Shown here in pieces: positions 17,060 through 25,228 of a DNA stretch of 64,000 nucleotides; the first letter of the stretch is position 1, and every line of letters begins with the position of its first letter. Made by a program: the position numbers and the translations under genes. The notes under the pieces are model-generated. The model searched no databases. It saw nothing but the letters and a program-made list of their open reading frames with translations, and was not told the DNA's origin. The stretch comes from Loktanella sp. PT4BL (lineage in GTDB: Bacteria > Pseudomonadota > Alphaproteobacteria > Rhodobacterales > Rhodobacteraceae), in the NCBI RefSeq assembly GCF_003201935.1, contig NZ_QJJL01000002.1:372001-436000 (forward strand). Direction: 5' to 3'.

Positions 17060-17662
17060 ATGAAAGCCGCGATCTTCGGAACAGTCACACTGGCCGCCGC
17101 TGCCGCACTTGGCGTTTATGCATGGCAGTCACAAAACACACCTGCCCCCTGTGGCGACACTGCTGTCGCAGGCAGCGCCATTGGCGGGCCGTTCGAGCTG
17201 GTGTCCGAAACCGGCGAAACGGTGACGGATGCCGATGTGATCACCAAACCGACACTGGTCTATTTCGGCTACACATTCTGCCCCGATGTTTGCCCGCTGG
17301 ATTCCGCGCGGAATGCACAGGCCGCCTATATCCTGGAAGAGCAAGGGCTTGATCTGGGAACCATCTTTATCTCGGTTGACCCACAGCGCGACACGGTCGA
17401 GGTCGTGCGCGATTTCACTGACAACTTCCACGAAGACATGATCGGACTGACCGGATCACCTGAGCAGGTCAAGGCGGCCAGCCAGGCCTACAAGACCTAC
17501 TACCGCGCGGTTGAGGGTGACCCCGAATACTATCTCGTCGACCACTCGACGCAGACCTACCTGATGTTCCCCGAAACAGGGTTCGCGACCTTCTTCCGGC
17601 GCGACACACCCGCAGAAGCGGTCGCAGAAATCTCGGCCTGTTTCATGGCGCAAAACAGCTAG
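17060..17662 (+). CDS. SCO1/SenC-family copper chaperone or thiol reductase
   Basis: SCO proteins deliver copper to the CuA site of cytochrome c oxidase or act as periplasmic thiol reductases. The 200-residue product starts with an N-terminal membrane anchor (residues 3-22). It has the CxxxC copper motif in GYTFCPDVCPLD and the conserved His near the C-terminus in LVDHSTQTYL. The ATG at 17060 follows GGAGG by 5 bases; a longer frame from 16985 lacks support. Its neighbours are gntR upstream and hemN downstream, both on the same strand. The Rhodobacter homologue is PrrC. No oxidase subunit gene is present in the window. Confidence 0.9.
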   Translation: MKAAIFGTVTLAAAAALGVYAWQSQNTPAPCGDTAVAGSAIGGPFELVSETGETVTDADVITKPTLVYFGYTFCPDVCPLDSARNAQAAYILEEQGLDLGTIFISVDPQRDTVEVVRDFTDNFHEDMIGLTGSPEQVKAASQAYKTYYRAVEGDPEYYLVDHSTQTYLMFPETGFATFFRRDTPAEAVAEISACFMAQNS

Positions 17663-17676
17663 AAAAAACGCGCCAC

Positions 17677-17690
17677 TTGATCTGGCGCAA
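17677..17690 (+). promoter_or_regulatory. Candidate FnrL box upstream of hemN
   Basis: TTGATCTGGCGCAA matches the FNR consensus TTGAT-N4-ATCAA at 8 of 10 defined positions and lies about 35 bases before the hemN start. FnrL control of hemN is known in Rhodobacter. The second half-site is weak, and the site also lies in a GCGCCA/TGGCGC hairpin. Confidence 0.4.
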
Positions 17691-17724
17691 CAAAAGCTGA
17701 CGGGCGATGGGCGAAAAGAGGTGT

Positions 17725-19074
17725 ATGACACATCTCGATACCCTCCGCCGCATGGGCCTTTTTGACGCCCGCGTGCCCCGCTACACCAGCTATCCGCCGG
17801 CGACTGCGTTCACCCCTGCGCAAGGGGCTGACTTTCAGGTCAGTTGCCTGCAAGCGCTTGATCCTGCAGCGCCTGTCTCGGTCTATATCCATATCCCCTT
17901 TTGCGAACGGCTTTGCTGGTTTTGTGCCTGCCGGACCCAAGGCACAAGCACGCTCAAACCCGTGGCGCATTACCTTGAGGTCGTGAAGGACGAGCTTGCT
18001 TTGCTGCGCGCGACCCTGCCTGCGGGCGTGACTATGGGCCAGATGCACTGGGGTGGTGGCACGCCCACGATCCTGCCGCCCGAGATGATCCGCGACCTCG
18101 CGCAGGCAGTCAAAGACGTGATCCCCCCTGCGCCCGATTTCAGTTTCTCTGTCGAGATTGACCCCACGTTGGTGGACGACGCCAAGATCGCAGCGCTGGC
18201 CGAGATGGGCATGACCCGCGCAAGCATCGGCATTCAGGATTTCGCCCGTGACGTCCAGGAGGCGATCGGACGCATGCAAAGCTTTGCCCAGACCCGCGCC
18301 TGCGTGGACAGCCTGCGCGCGGCCGGGATCACATCGCTGAATGCGGACCTCGTGTATGGGCTGCCGTTTCAGACCGCAGCCAAGCTCGCCGCGACCATCG
18401 CAAAGGTGCGCGCGCTTGATCCTGATCGCATCGCACTTTTCGGCTATGCCCATGTGCCCAGCTTTTCCAAGCGCCAGAAACTGATCCCCGATGCGGCCCT
18501 GCCCGGCGAAGAAGACCGCTATCATCTGGCACGCCAGGCCGCAGCCGCCTTTGGGGGAAGCGGATACGAGGCCATCGGGATCGACCATTTCGCAAAACCC
18601 GCAGACAGCCTTGCCATTGCGGCAAAGACAGGCCACCTGCGCCGCAACTTCCAGGGCTACACAGACGACACCTGCCCCACCCTGATCGGGATCGGGGCCT
18701 CGTCGATTTCGCAATTCGCGCAAGGCTATGTGCAGAACGCCTCGGCCACCGCCGCCTATATCGAACGTGTTGCGGCAGGCCAGCTTGCAGGGCATCGCGG
18801 CTATGAAATGACAGCAGCGGACCGTCTGCGCGCCACCGCGATCAACATGCTGATGTGCGACTTCGCAATTGATCTGGAGCGGCTTGCGCAGCACGCAGGT
18901 GCAGCAGAACTCGCCCCGATCCATGACACCATTTTGCAGGATTTCGCGGGCATGGTTGTCAAAGACGCGGGGCACATCCGCATTACACCCGCAGGGCGCG
19001 CACTCACCCGCATTATTGCCCAACGCTATGACGGTTTTGCGGGGATCGCAGCACAGTATTCGCAGGCCTCCTAG
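17725..19074 (+). CDS. hemN: Oxygen-independent coproporphyrinogen III oxidase
   Basis: This is a radical SAM enzyme that decarboxylates coproporphyrinogen III to protoporphyrinogen IX in anaerobic haem and bacteriochlorophyll synthesis. The 449-residue product has the 4Fe-4S ligands in FCERLCWFCAC (Cys60, 64, 67, plus Cys69). It also has RYTSYPPA, a true-HemN signature, and the SAM-binding HWGGGTPTIL. These separate it from HemW-like proteins. I chose the ATG at 17725, though AGAGG is only 3 bases away; an alternative ATG at 17707 has no ribosome site. A partial FnrL-like box lies upstream, suiting oxygen control. Confidence 0.93.
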   Translation: MTHLDTLRRMGLFDARVPRYTSYPPATAFTPAQGADFQVSCLQALDPAAPVSVYIHIPFCERLCWFCACRTQGTSTLKPVAHYLEVVKDELALLRATLPAGVTMGQMHWGGGTPTILPPEMIRDLAQAVKDVIPPAPDFSFSVEIDPTLVDDAKIAALAEMGMTRASIGIQDFARDVQEAIGRMQSFAQTRACVDSLRAAGITSLNADLVYGLPFQTAAKLAATIAKVRALDPDRIALFGYAHVPSFSKRQKLIPDAALPGEEDRYHLARQAAAAFGGSGYEAIGIDHFAKPADSLAIAAKTGHLRRNFQGYTDDTCPTLIGIGASSISQFAQGYVQNASATAAYIERVAAGQLAGHRGYEMTAADRLRATAINMLMCDFAIDLERLAQHAGAAELAPIHDTILQDFAGMVVKDAGHIRITPAGRALTRIIAQRYDGFAGIAAQYSQAS

Positions 19075-19139
19075 CTTTTGCGGTTGAAGTTGCGGTCCAC
19101 TGCGCCACTTTGAAACAGAATTGAACTGAAAGCAGCGCC

Positions 19140-19487
19140 ATGGACATCCTCAATATCATCTTTGCCATCCTCAGCATCGGTCTGGGCTGCTTTGGCTGGC
19201 TGGCCCCGCGCTATACGATGGGTGCCCTCGACCTGAAGGGCGGCGAGACCACGATGGGCATGTCCGAGGTGCGCGCCTCGGCCGGTGCGCTGTTTGTGGG
19301 CATGGGCGCAGGTGCGCTGTGGCTCGGCACGCCCGAGGCCTACCTGATGCTCGGCTTTTGCTGGACAGGAGCCGCCATGGGGCGGTTGACGTCACTGGTG
19401 CTGGACGGCGCGACACGGCAGAAATGGACGTATTTCGCAGTGGAAGCTGTGGTTGGACTGGCTGCGATTGGTTTGAATTTGGGATAG
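19140..19487 (+). CDS. Small DUF4345-like membrane protein
   Basis: A 115-residue protein with four hydrophobic segments (about residues 4-24, 45-62, 67-85 and 97-113). The central MSEVRASAGALFVGMGAGAL block resembles DUF4345 proteins. Function unknown. It follows hemN by 65 bases on the same strand and may be co-transcribed. The 277 bases downstream hold no gene apart from the terminator of the convergent lipoprotein gene. Confidence 0.7.
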   Translation: MDILNIIFAILSIGLGCFGWLAPRYTMGALDLKGGETTMGMSEVRASAGALFVGMGAGALWLGTPEAYLMLGFCWTGAAMGRLTSLVLDGATRQKWTYFAVEAVVGLAAIGLNLG

Positions 19488-19638
19488 GGTGTTTGGGAGC
19501 GGGAATTTGCCTTGTAGCCACCGCATTCGAACCATCTGCATCAATCATTTCAGGCCCATTATAAGTCGGATGTGACAGACCGCGACAAAGATGTTTCAGT
19601 AGTTGAAACGGGCGTGGTCGCTCCAAATCAGAACCTTC

Positions 19639-19676
19639 AAAAAGAATTACCGCGTCATCAAAGCGATGACGCGGTA
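19639..19676 (-). terminator. rho-independent terminator of the TbpB-like lipoprotein gene
   Basis: On the minus strand a perfect 12-base-pair stem (arm TACCGCGTCATC) with a 5-base loop is followed by ATTCTTTTTG. It lies about 90 bases after the lipoprotein stop. Confidence 0.85.
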
Positions 19677-19764
19677 TCAATGCTCCGCTCTCTTCTACGT
19701 GTGTCCAAGATGCTCTCTCCGTGTTTACAGCAATCCCACACCAGAGCGGATCGGCGAGCTATGC

Positions 19765-20415
19765 TCAGTCCACAGCGTAGTAAAGACCGCCAAAGGTATC
19801 GAGGGGCGCGTCCGTTCCGATGGTTGCATCAGAGTCAAGCCGGCCTTCAAAGCTGCCAATGGTTTCACCACCCTGCGCAAACACACCCTGAAGGTCCGCA
19901 CTGATATCAAAGGTCTGGCTGGGGTCTGCGCCATATTCAACAATAATGTCTCCGCTCAGACCGCCAGAGTAATAGCCGGCTTCTACAGCTCCAAGAACTG
20001 TGTCTCCCCTGAATTCACCCGAAATCCCTGTCGGATCGTTCGGGCCGCCAGTCACTGCGGTTGGCACGAACACAGCTTCAACACTCGTCGAAGCGCCGTT
20101 TACGGTAAGCGTCGAATCACCAGTAATCAGAGCACCTGCATCATCCAGTTGGAAACCGAATGTACCGCTATAGATAGAGTCTCCTGTGGGCGCCGCGTCT
20201 ACCAACCCGGTCTCATTCACGCGTTCAAGATTGTTGAAAGTCTCAAGAAAAGGTGTTCCTGCCAACTGCTCCGCGATGTCTGCCGGATACTCAAGTTGCA
20301 AAAGGCCGTCCGATACAATCAGGTCCTCGCCGCCATTGTCGCTCCCGCCGCCACACGCCGCGAGCATTAATATACAAACGCCGGCGATCGGCTTTACCAT
20401 CATTCTCATTCTCAT
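19765..20415 (-). CDS. TbpB-like beta-barrel lipoprotein (paralogue 1)
   Basis: A 216-residue predicted outer-membrane or surface lipoprotein. The signal peptide ends in a lipobox (MLAAC, Cys about residue 21), followed by a short Gly/Asp/Asn linker. The rest is rich in alternating beta-strand patterns with glycine turns (GTFGFQLDDAGAL, ISGEFRGDTVLGAVEAGYYS), as in the handle and barrel domains of transferrin-binding protein B. The ATG at 20415 is chosen because GGAG lies 4 bases upstream. A longer paralogue lies at 48.9-49.8 kb. No TbpA-type receptor is nearby, so iron or haem binding is only a family-level guess. Confidence 0.65.
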   Translation of the reverse strand: MRMRMMVKPIAGVCILMLAACGGGSDNGGEDLIVSDGLLQLEYPADIAEQLAGTPFLETFNNLERVNETGLVDAAPTGDSIYSGTFGFQLDDAGALITGDSTLTVNGASTSVEAVFVPTAVTGGPNDPTGISGEFRGDTVLGAVEAGYYSGGLSGDIIVEYGADPSQTFDISADLQGVFAQGGETIGSFEGRLDSDATIGTDAPLDTFGGLYYAVD

Positions 20416-20552
20416 TGGTCTCCATAGCATTTTCTATTCTGCAGATGCTTGAGAGCCCCTTTCGCCACCTTCTGTGGACGCGCAAAATTCATTGCCTTGC
20501 CTGGATTCCCAAGCACTGATCATCTTTAGGGCGAAGAGCTATCAACCACACA

Positions 20553-20607
20553 AACACCTAAAAGGCGGCGGCTGGTTTCGATCAATCTATCGAAAGCGAT
20601 AGGTGTT
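20553..20607. repeat. Nested hairpin after the luxR gene
   Basis: An outer AACACCTA/TAGGTGTT stem (20553-20560 with 20600-20607) encloses an inner TTTCGAT/ATCGAAA stem (20576-20582 with 20589-20595). It begins 7 bases after the luxR stop. No strong T tract follows, so its role as a terminator is uncertain. The rest of 20416-20613 shows no gene and should hold the lipoprotein promoter. Confidence 0.5.
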
Positions 20608-20613
20608 CTGGAG

Positions 20614-21390
20614 TTACGCTGAAATGAGGTTCCGAACCAAAGCAAGCGCAATGGCCTGAGCGCGTGTTGTCGCACCCATGCGCTTACGCGCATTCGTCGT
20701 ATGCATCCGCACGGTTACTTCCGAAATACCCATGTGATGCGCGATTTGCGCATTGTTCATACCCTTTGCAAGGCAGGTGAGGATATCCTTCTCCCGAGGT
20801 GTCAGAAAGTCGTATAGTAATGGGACCTTGCCGACCGATTGGTTCGGCGTTGGCGGACCGTTATAGACCGCAAACAGGTTCGCGATAACGGCCAGCAGAT
20901 CAATTCCCACCTTAAACTCTTCTGCGACAGTAGCTGTACATGCGAACACGACAAGCACCTCTGCGCCGTCATCAAGATTGTCGTTCAGGCGAAATGTAAT
21001 GTAGTCTGACTGTCCATACTTGAGAAGGTGCTCATAGCATTCACGTGTTTTCTCTGACAGTTCCAATTCTTCCATCTGCTGAAGCAGCGAGATGTGGTCG
21101 ACATCTTTCATGGTGCCTTCTGCCCAGCTGACCAAGATGGGATCAACGCTCATGTAGTCGTTGGCGATATATTCTTCCATCCCGCCGCGCTCATGTGTCG
21201 AGACACGAAACCAAACCGGCATAGGGTTACCCGCTTGGTACCTGATGACATTCAGCGCATCTGCACCTATGTCCCTCGCGATCTTGACGCTGGTTTGCCA
21301 AACATCGTTCTGGTTTTCACCCGCTGCAAGTTGGTTCAGGATATCAACGAGAATTTCCGGTTTCCTGATCCGAGTTGTGACTTTTTCCAT
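20614..21390 (-). CDS. LuxR-family autoinducer-binding regulator (solo)
   Basis: A 258-residue two-domain regulator. Residues 15-175 form the autoinducer-binding domain and residues 190-258 the GerE-type helix-turn-helix (LTPREKDILTCLAKGMNNAQ, then EVTVRMHTTNARKRMGATTR). The ATG at 21390 follows GGGAG by 6 bases. No luxI-type synthase is in the window, so it is a solo. Aligned on the conserved Asp-Pro (VDPILV) and preceding Tyr, the position equal to Trp57 of TraR is Gly, and the Trp85 position is also not Trp. The ligand may therefore not be a standard acyl-homoserine lactone. DNA-binding residues look normal. Confidence 0.88.
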   Translation of the reverse strand: MEKVTTRIRKPEILVDILNQLAAGENQNDVWQTSVKIARDIGADALNVIRYQAGNPMPVWFRVSTHERGGMEEYIANDYMSVDPILVSWAEGTMKDVDHISLLQQMEELELSEKTRECYEHLLKYGQSDYITFRLNDNLDDGAEVLVVFACTATVAEEFKVGIDLLAVIANLFAVYNGPPTPNQSVGKVPLLYDFLTPREKDILTCLAKGMNNAQIAHHMGISEVTVRMHTTNARKRMGATTRAQAIALALVRNLISA

Positions 21391-21578
21391 CTTTGCTCCC
21401 TTTGCAATCATCACGCTCTATTTTGGTCAAAAAAGAAGGAATTTGTCTATAATGTGATAGGGTTGGCTGACTCGTCTGAGTGCGGCGATGGCGGCATCGT
21501 TCATCATATGAAGGTCGGCTGTTTGCTTTGTAGCGCGACCTTTTGACAGGTGGAAAGAACGTCCACCCTCACCGCCCC

Positions 21579-22217
21579 CTAAACCGCCCCCTCCACAACC
21601 TCCAGCCCGTCATCCGCGAAGGGCCTTTGCAGTTTGAGCGCGGCCTCCACGGGGGCGTCCAGCCAGTGGGCCATGGCCTCGGGGCTGCGCAGGATCACGG
21701 GCATGGCTTTGGGGTGGATGGGGGCCACCACGCTGTTGGGCTCCACAGTCAGAAAGGCAAAGAGGTTATTGGTCGTCTCGCCCTCTTTCAGCGTCCGGAC
21801 CGAGGTCCATTCCGTCCAGATCCCTGCAAAGAACAGCGTCTTTTGCGGGCCTGTGGGCGCAAACCAGACGGCTCTGGGCTTTTCGCCCTTCACGGTCTGG
21901 TATTCCGAAAAGCTGGTGAAGGGCACAACACAGCGGTGCGCAGGGCCCAGCCAGCGGCGCCAATGGGGTGAGGCGGTGTTGCGCACATTGGTCACGCCCT
22001 TGTCGGTTTTCTTGCCTTTCAGGACGAACGCGGGCGACGGCATCCCCCAGCGCATCATCTGCATCACACGGCCTTCGGGCGTCTGCGTGATCACGGGTGC
22101 GGGATAGTCTGGGTAAATGCCCGTCAAGGCAGGCAAATTGCCTGTGTCATCGCGCCACAAATTGACCAAATCCGCGATCGCGGATTGCGCAGTGGTGAGA
22201 GAATAAAGGTTACACAT
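21579..22217 (-). CDS. SRAP family protein (YedK/HMCES-like abasic-site shield)
   Basis: SRAP proteins crosslink through Cys2 to abasic sites in single-stranded DNA. The 212-residue product begins Met-Cys-Asn, giving the catalytic Cys2. It has an Asn-Arg motif (TNVRNTASP), a Glu in FTSFSEY at the position of the catalytic glutamate, and a His in PIHPKAMPVIL. These match the active-site set, so it should be functional. The motif usually reads NxRxE; here the Glu is replaced by Thr, a small deviation. The gene is monocistronic between luxR and ssrA. I found no LexA box before it, although the family is often SOS-linked. Confidence 0.9.
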   Translation of the reverse strand: MCNLYSLTTAQSAIADLVNLWRDDTGNLPALTGIYPDYPAPVITQTPEGRVMQMMRWGMPSPAFVLKGKKTDKGVTNVRNTASPHWRRWLGPAHRCVVPFTSFSEYQTVKGEKPRAVWFAPTGPQKTLFFAGIWTEWTSVRTLKEGETTNNLFAFLTVEPNSVVAPIHPKAMPVILRSPEAMAHWLDAPVEAALKLQRPFADDGLEVVEGAV

Positions 22218-22265
22218 GCGCCGATCTTACGGTGCAAATCCGGACGGGCGCAATGCATCACCCCC

Positions 22266-22294
22266 TTGCAGGACGGGTGTCTGAGGCCTATGTG
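22266..22294 (+). promoter_or_regulatory. Candidate ssrA promoter
   Basis: A TTGCAG -35-like element (22266-22271) and CTATGT or TATGTG -10-like element (22288-22294) are spaced 16-17 bases apart, directly upstream of the folded tmRNA sequence. Confidence 0.45.
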
Positions 22295-22299
22295 TAGGA

Positions 22300-22625
22300 C
22301 GTCCTTCGGGACTATGGACATAAACGCGCTCGTAATAAGCGGATCGGACCCGGGGGCGGTACCCGGCGTCTCCACCAAAACCTGCTCATTTGGCAGCAAT
22401 GGGGACGAAATAGGATCGACGAACGTCTAAAGGGGTTTTGCTTTGTCCCGGTGAGTTACCACCGTTATCGGTACAATAAAGCTAGTTGCAAATGACAACA
22501 AAGCACCGATGGCACTCGCAGCGTAAGCTGTGCGTAATATCGAAACCTTAAGCCCTATGGTTTTGCGACCATAGGCGGGGTCCGCAGGTACCTGGCAACA
22601 GAAACCTGCACCTTCCCCCCTTTTT
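22300..22625 (+). ncRNA. ssrA: Two-piece (circularly permuted) transfer-messenger RNA
   Basis: tmRNA rescues stalled ribosomes and tags the nascent peptide for proteolysis. The gene is permuted as in alphaproteobacteria. The acceptor piece comes first: a GTCC-TTCG-GGAC hairpin near 22300, then a T-arm-like segment ending GTCTCC-A-CCA at 22377. After a 23-base intervening segment, the coding piece starts at 22401 with GGGGACGAAATAGGATCGAC; its GGGGAC pairs with GTCTCC. The tag frame at 22488-22526 reads ANDNKAPMALAA then TAA. Further hairpins (CCTATGG/CCATAGG and GCAGGT/ACCTGC) and a T run close the gene. Both outer ends are approximate. Confidence 0.93.
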
Positions 22626-22685
22626 GAGGCCGCTGCGCGATCTTGTCACTTGCATTGACCGGTGGCTCTGCGCACGATCCCACCT

Positions 22686-23336
22686 ATGATCCGGTTTGTC
22701 TTTGCGTCCCTTATCTCCACCCTGCCCGTCACAGCACAGGCTTGCGATACGGCGCTGATCCTGACCATGGATGTCTCGAATTCAATCGACAGCGCCGAAT
22801 ACCGGCTGCAAACCGACGGCTTGGCCGACGCCCTGCGCGACCCCGAGATTGTGGAAACGATGGTGGCCGGGGAAAATTATCTCACGGTCGTGCAATGGTC
22901 CGGTGTTGACCGGCAAGCGGTCTCAATCCCATGGACCCAGATGCGCACCGCCCTGGATGTCGAGAGTTTCGCCCAGAAGGCGCGGATGATGGAACGCGCA
23001 TTCATCCTGTCCGATACCGCGCCAGCCGAAGCAGTTTTCTTTTCCCTGCGGCTTTTCGATCAGGTGCCGAATTGCGCCCGCAAGGTCATTGATATTTCTG
23101 GGGACGGCACGCCGAACGGCGGCTCGGATGTGCGCGCCGCGCGCACCGCGGCTGAACGTGCCGGTGTGACGATCAACGGCATAGCCATCGAATCCATGGG
23201 TCTTGCGATCACCAATTTTTTCCGCGGTGCCGTGATTACCCGCGACGGCTTTGTCATGACCGCACGCACCCACCGCGAATATCCCGCAACGATCCGCGCG
23301 AAGATCCTGCGCGAGATCAGCCGCATTTTTGGCTAG
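22686..23336 (+). CDS. DUF1194 secreted VWA-like protein
   Basis: A 216-residue protein with a signal peptide (about residues 1-18, ending AQA). The mature part has a von Willebrand A-like fold with a MIDAS-type DVSNSID loop near the start and an ISGDGTPNGG turn. Function unknown; family members are conserved in Rhodobacterales. I chose the ATG at 22686 because the signal peptide then begins at the first residue; a frame opening at 22662 adds eight residues. The chromate transporter gene follows after 16 bases and may share the transcript. Confidence 0.82.
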   Translation: MIRFVFASLISTLPVTAQACDTALILTMDVSNSIDSAEYRLQTDGLADALRDPEIVETMVAGENYLTVVQWSGVDRQAVSIPWTQMRTALDVESFAQKARMMERAFILSDTAPAEAVFFSLRLFDQVPNCARKVIDISGDGTPNGGSDVRAARTAAERAGVTINGIAIESMGLAITNFFRGAVITRDGFVMTARTHREYPATIRAKILREISRIFG

Positions 23337-23352
23337 GGGTGGACCTGCGCGC

Positions 23353-24606
23353 ATGACCTCTGAGCTCGTCACAGTCTTCGGGCGCATCGGCCTGCTGTCC
23401 TTTGGTGGGCCTGCCGCACAGATTGCCCTGATGCACAAAGAACTTGTCGAGAAACGCGACTGGCTGAGCGAAGAGCAATTCCTGCGCGCGCTGTCGTTTT
23501 GCATGTTGTTGCCGGGCCCCGAGGCGATGCAGCTGGCCACCTATGCCGGATGGAAGCGGCAGGGAATGATCGGCGGGCTGATCGGGGGCGGGCTTTTTGT
23601 GTTGCCGGGCGCGCTGGTGATCATGGTGCTGGCCTTGGCCTATGGCGCTTACGGCAACCTGCCCGTCGTGCAGGCGCTGTTTCTGGGCGTCAAGGCGACC
23701 GTTGTGATCATCGTTATCGAAGCGCTGTTGAAGATCGCGCGGCGGGCGCTGGTTAAGCGGGCGCATCTCTTTCTTGCCGTTGCGGCCTTTGTCGCACTGT
23801 TCTTCTTTGCCCTCCCATTTCCCTTGGTCATCGCCCTTGCCGCATTGATCGGCGCGTTGGGCCAGACTGGTGCCGTCACAACACCGACCATCCGTACCGG
23901 CAGTTTACGCAACAGCCTGTCGGTCTTGCTCATTGGCGGTTTGATCTGGGCGGCACCCTTTGGCCTGATCGCCCTTTCCGGCAACGCGTTTCTTCTGGAT
24001 GTCGGCATCTTCTTTTCGACCCTTGCGGTGGTCACCTTCGGCGGGGCCTATGCGGTGCTTGCCTATATGACCCAAGAGGTCGTGGTGTCCTTTGGCTGGC
24101 TTAGCACTGCCCAGATGATGGATGCTTTGGGACTGGCGGAAACAACGCCGGGTCCGCTGATCCTTGTGACGCAATTTGTGGGCATGATCGCAGGCATGGC
24201 CGAAGGCGGCGCGGCGATGGCGTTACTGGCTGGCATACTCACACTTTGGGTCACCTTTGTGCCCTGCTTTATCTGGATCTTCGCGGGCGCGCCCCTGATC
24301 GACTGGCTGGACGGGCGGCCACGGCTGCGTGGCGCCCTGGCTGCAATTACAGCGGCGGTTGTCGGGGTCATCGCCAATCTGTCGCTCTGGTTCGCCCTGC
24401 ATGTGGTCTTTAGTCAGGTTGATACAGTCTTTTTTGGCCCTTTGCAGTTCATCTGGCCTGCCCTCAACACGCTGCAACCGCTGGCCCTTGGCCTTGCCGC
24501 GATCACAGGGCTGCTTTTGCTCTGGCGTCACTGGCCGCTGCCGCTTGTCTTGCTCATTTCGGCAGCACTTAGCCTTGGTGCGGCAGGTATCAGCGGCACA
24601 ATCTGA
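23353..24606 (+). CDS. chrA: Chromate transporter ChrA (two-domain form)
   Basis: Members of the CHR family export chromate or act on related anions. The 417-residue product has two homologous halves, each starting with an FGRIGLLSFGGPAAQI-like block (the second is FFSTLAVVTFGGAYAVLAYM). The first half also has MLLPGPEAMQLATYAGW and the second AETTPGPLILVTQFVG. About ten hydrophobic segments are present. ATG at 23353 is preferred over an in-frame TTG at 23329 that would overlap the DUF1194 stop. No chrB regulator is nearby, so the physiological substrate is open. Confidence 0.9.
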   Translation: MTSELVTVFGRIGLLSFGGPAAQIALMHKELVEKRDWLSEEQFLRALSFCMLLPGPEAMQLATYAGWKRQGMIGGLIGGGLFVLPGALVIMVLALAYGAYGNLPVVQALFLGVKATVVIIVIEALLKIARRALVKRAHLFLAVAAFVALFFFALPFPLVIALAALIGALGQTGAVTTPTIRTGSLRNSLSVLLIGGLIWAAPFGLIALSGNAFLLDVGIFFSTLAVVTFGGAYAVLAYMTQEVVVSFGWLSTAQMMDALGLAETTPGPLILVTQFVGMIAGMAEGGAAMALLAGILTLWVTFVPCFIWIFAGAPLIDWLDGRPRLRGALAAITAAVVGVIANLSLWFALHVVFSQVDTVFFGPLQFIWPALNTLQPLALGLAAITGLLLLWRHWPLPLVLLISAALSLGAAGISGTI

Positions 24607-24672
24607 CAGCCCCCCTTTCAACCCGCATCGAATCCCGTATGCTAGTGAGCAGACCGCAAGGAGAGCACAGCC

Positions 24673-25143
24673 GTGACGACGACGATCGACTATGGAAATC
24701 TGATGCACCGCGCCATGCGCGGGTTGATCCAAGAGGTCCTGATGGATGTGCAGAAAAAGGGGCTTCCGGGTGAGCACCATTTCTTCATCACCTTTGACAC
24801 GATGCACCCTGACGTGGAAATCGCCGATTGGCTGTCAGACCGCTATCCCGGCGAAATGACCGTGGTGATCCAGCACTGGTTTGACAATCTGGACGTCACC
24901 GATGAGGGCTTTACGATCACGCTGAACTTCGGGGATAACCCCGAGACTCTTTACATCCCTTATGATGCGATCAAGACCTTCGTGGACCCGTCCGTCGAAT
25001 TCGGCCTGCGGTTTGAGACGCAAAACGAAGACGACACCCCCGATGAGGTGGCAGAGGCGCCGATGGACGAAATGGTCGAACCGGAAGATGACAAAGCGCC
25101 CAAAGAGGCCGAAGTCGTCAGCCTTGATCAATTTCGCAAGTAA
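24673..25143 (+). CDS. sspB: SspB-alpha family ClpXP adaptor
   Basis: SspB binds the ssrA tag and delivers tagged proteins to ClpXP. The 156-residue product has the SspB-alpha core (HHFFITFDTMHPDVEIADWL, then YPGEMTVVIQHWFDNLDV) and an acidic linker. It ends in a short conserved tail, VVSLDQFRK, the likely ClpX-binding motif. The start is GTG at 24673, with AAGGAG about 9 bases upstream. It lies 2 kb downstream of ssrA, whose ANDN-containing tag is the expected ligand. Fumarase follows on the same strand after 85 bases. Confidence 0.9.
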   Translation: MTTTIDYGNLMHRAMRGLIQEVLMDVQKKGLPGEHHFFITFDTMHPDVEIADWLSDRYPGEMTVVIQHWFDNLDVTDEGFTITLNFGDNPETLYIPYDAIKTFVDPSVEFGLRFETQNEDDTPDEVAEAPMDEMVEPEDDKAPKEAEVVSLDQFRK

Positions 25144-25228
25144 TCACCCGCCCCTGGCGGTGATGCGATATTGCGCAAGCGCCCCCTGCTGCCTATAGGT
25201 CAGATGCGAAAAGCCTAAGGGGAACATC

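Noticed and set aside
17659-19023. 454-codon minus-strand frame opposite hemN
   Set aside because: hemN carries all radical SAM motifs; this shadow has none and a Cys/Gly/Arg-rich composition.
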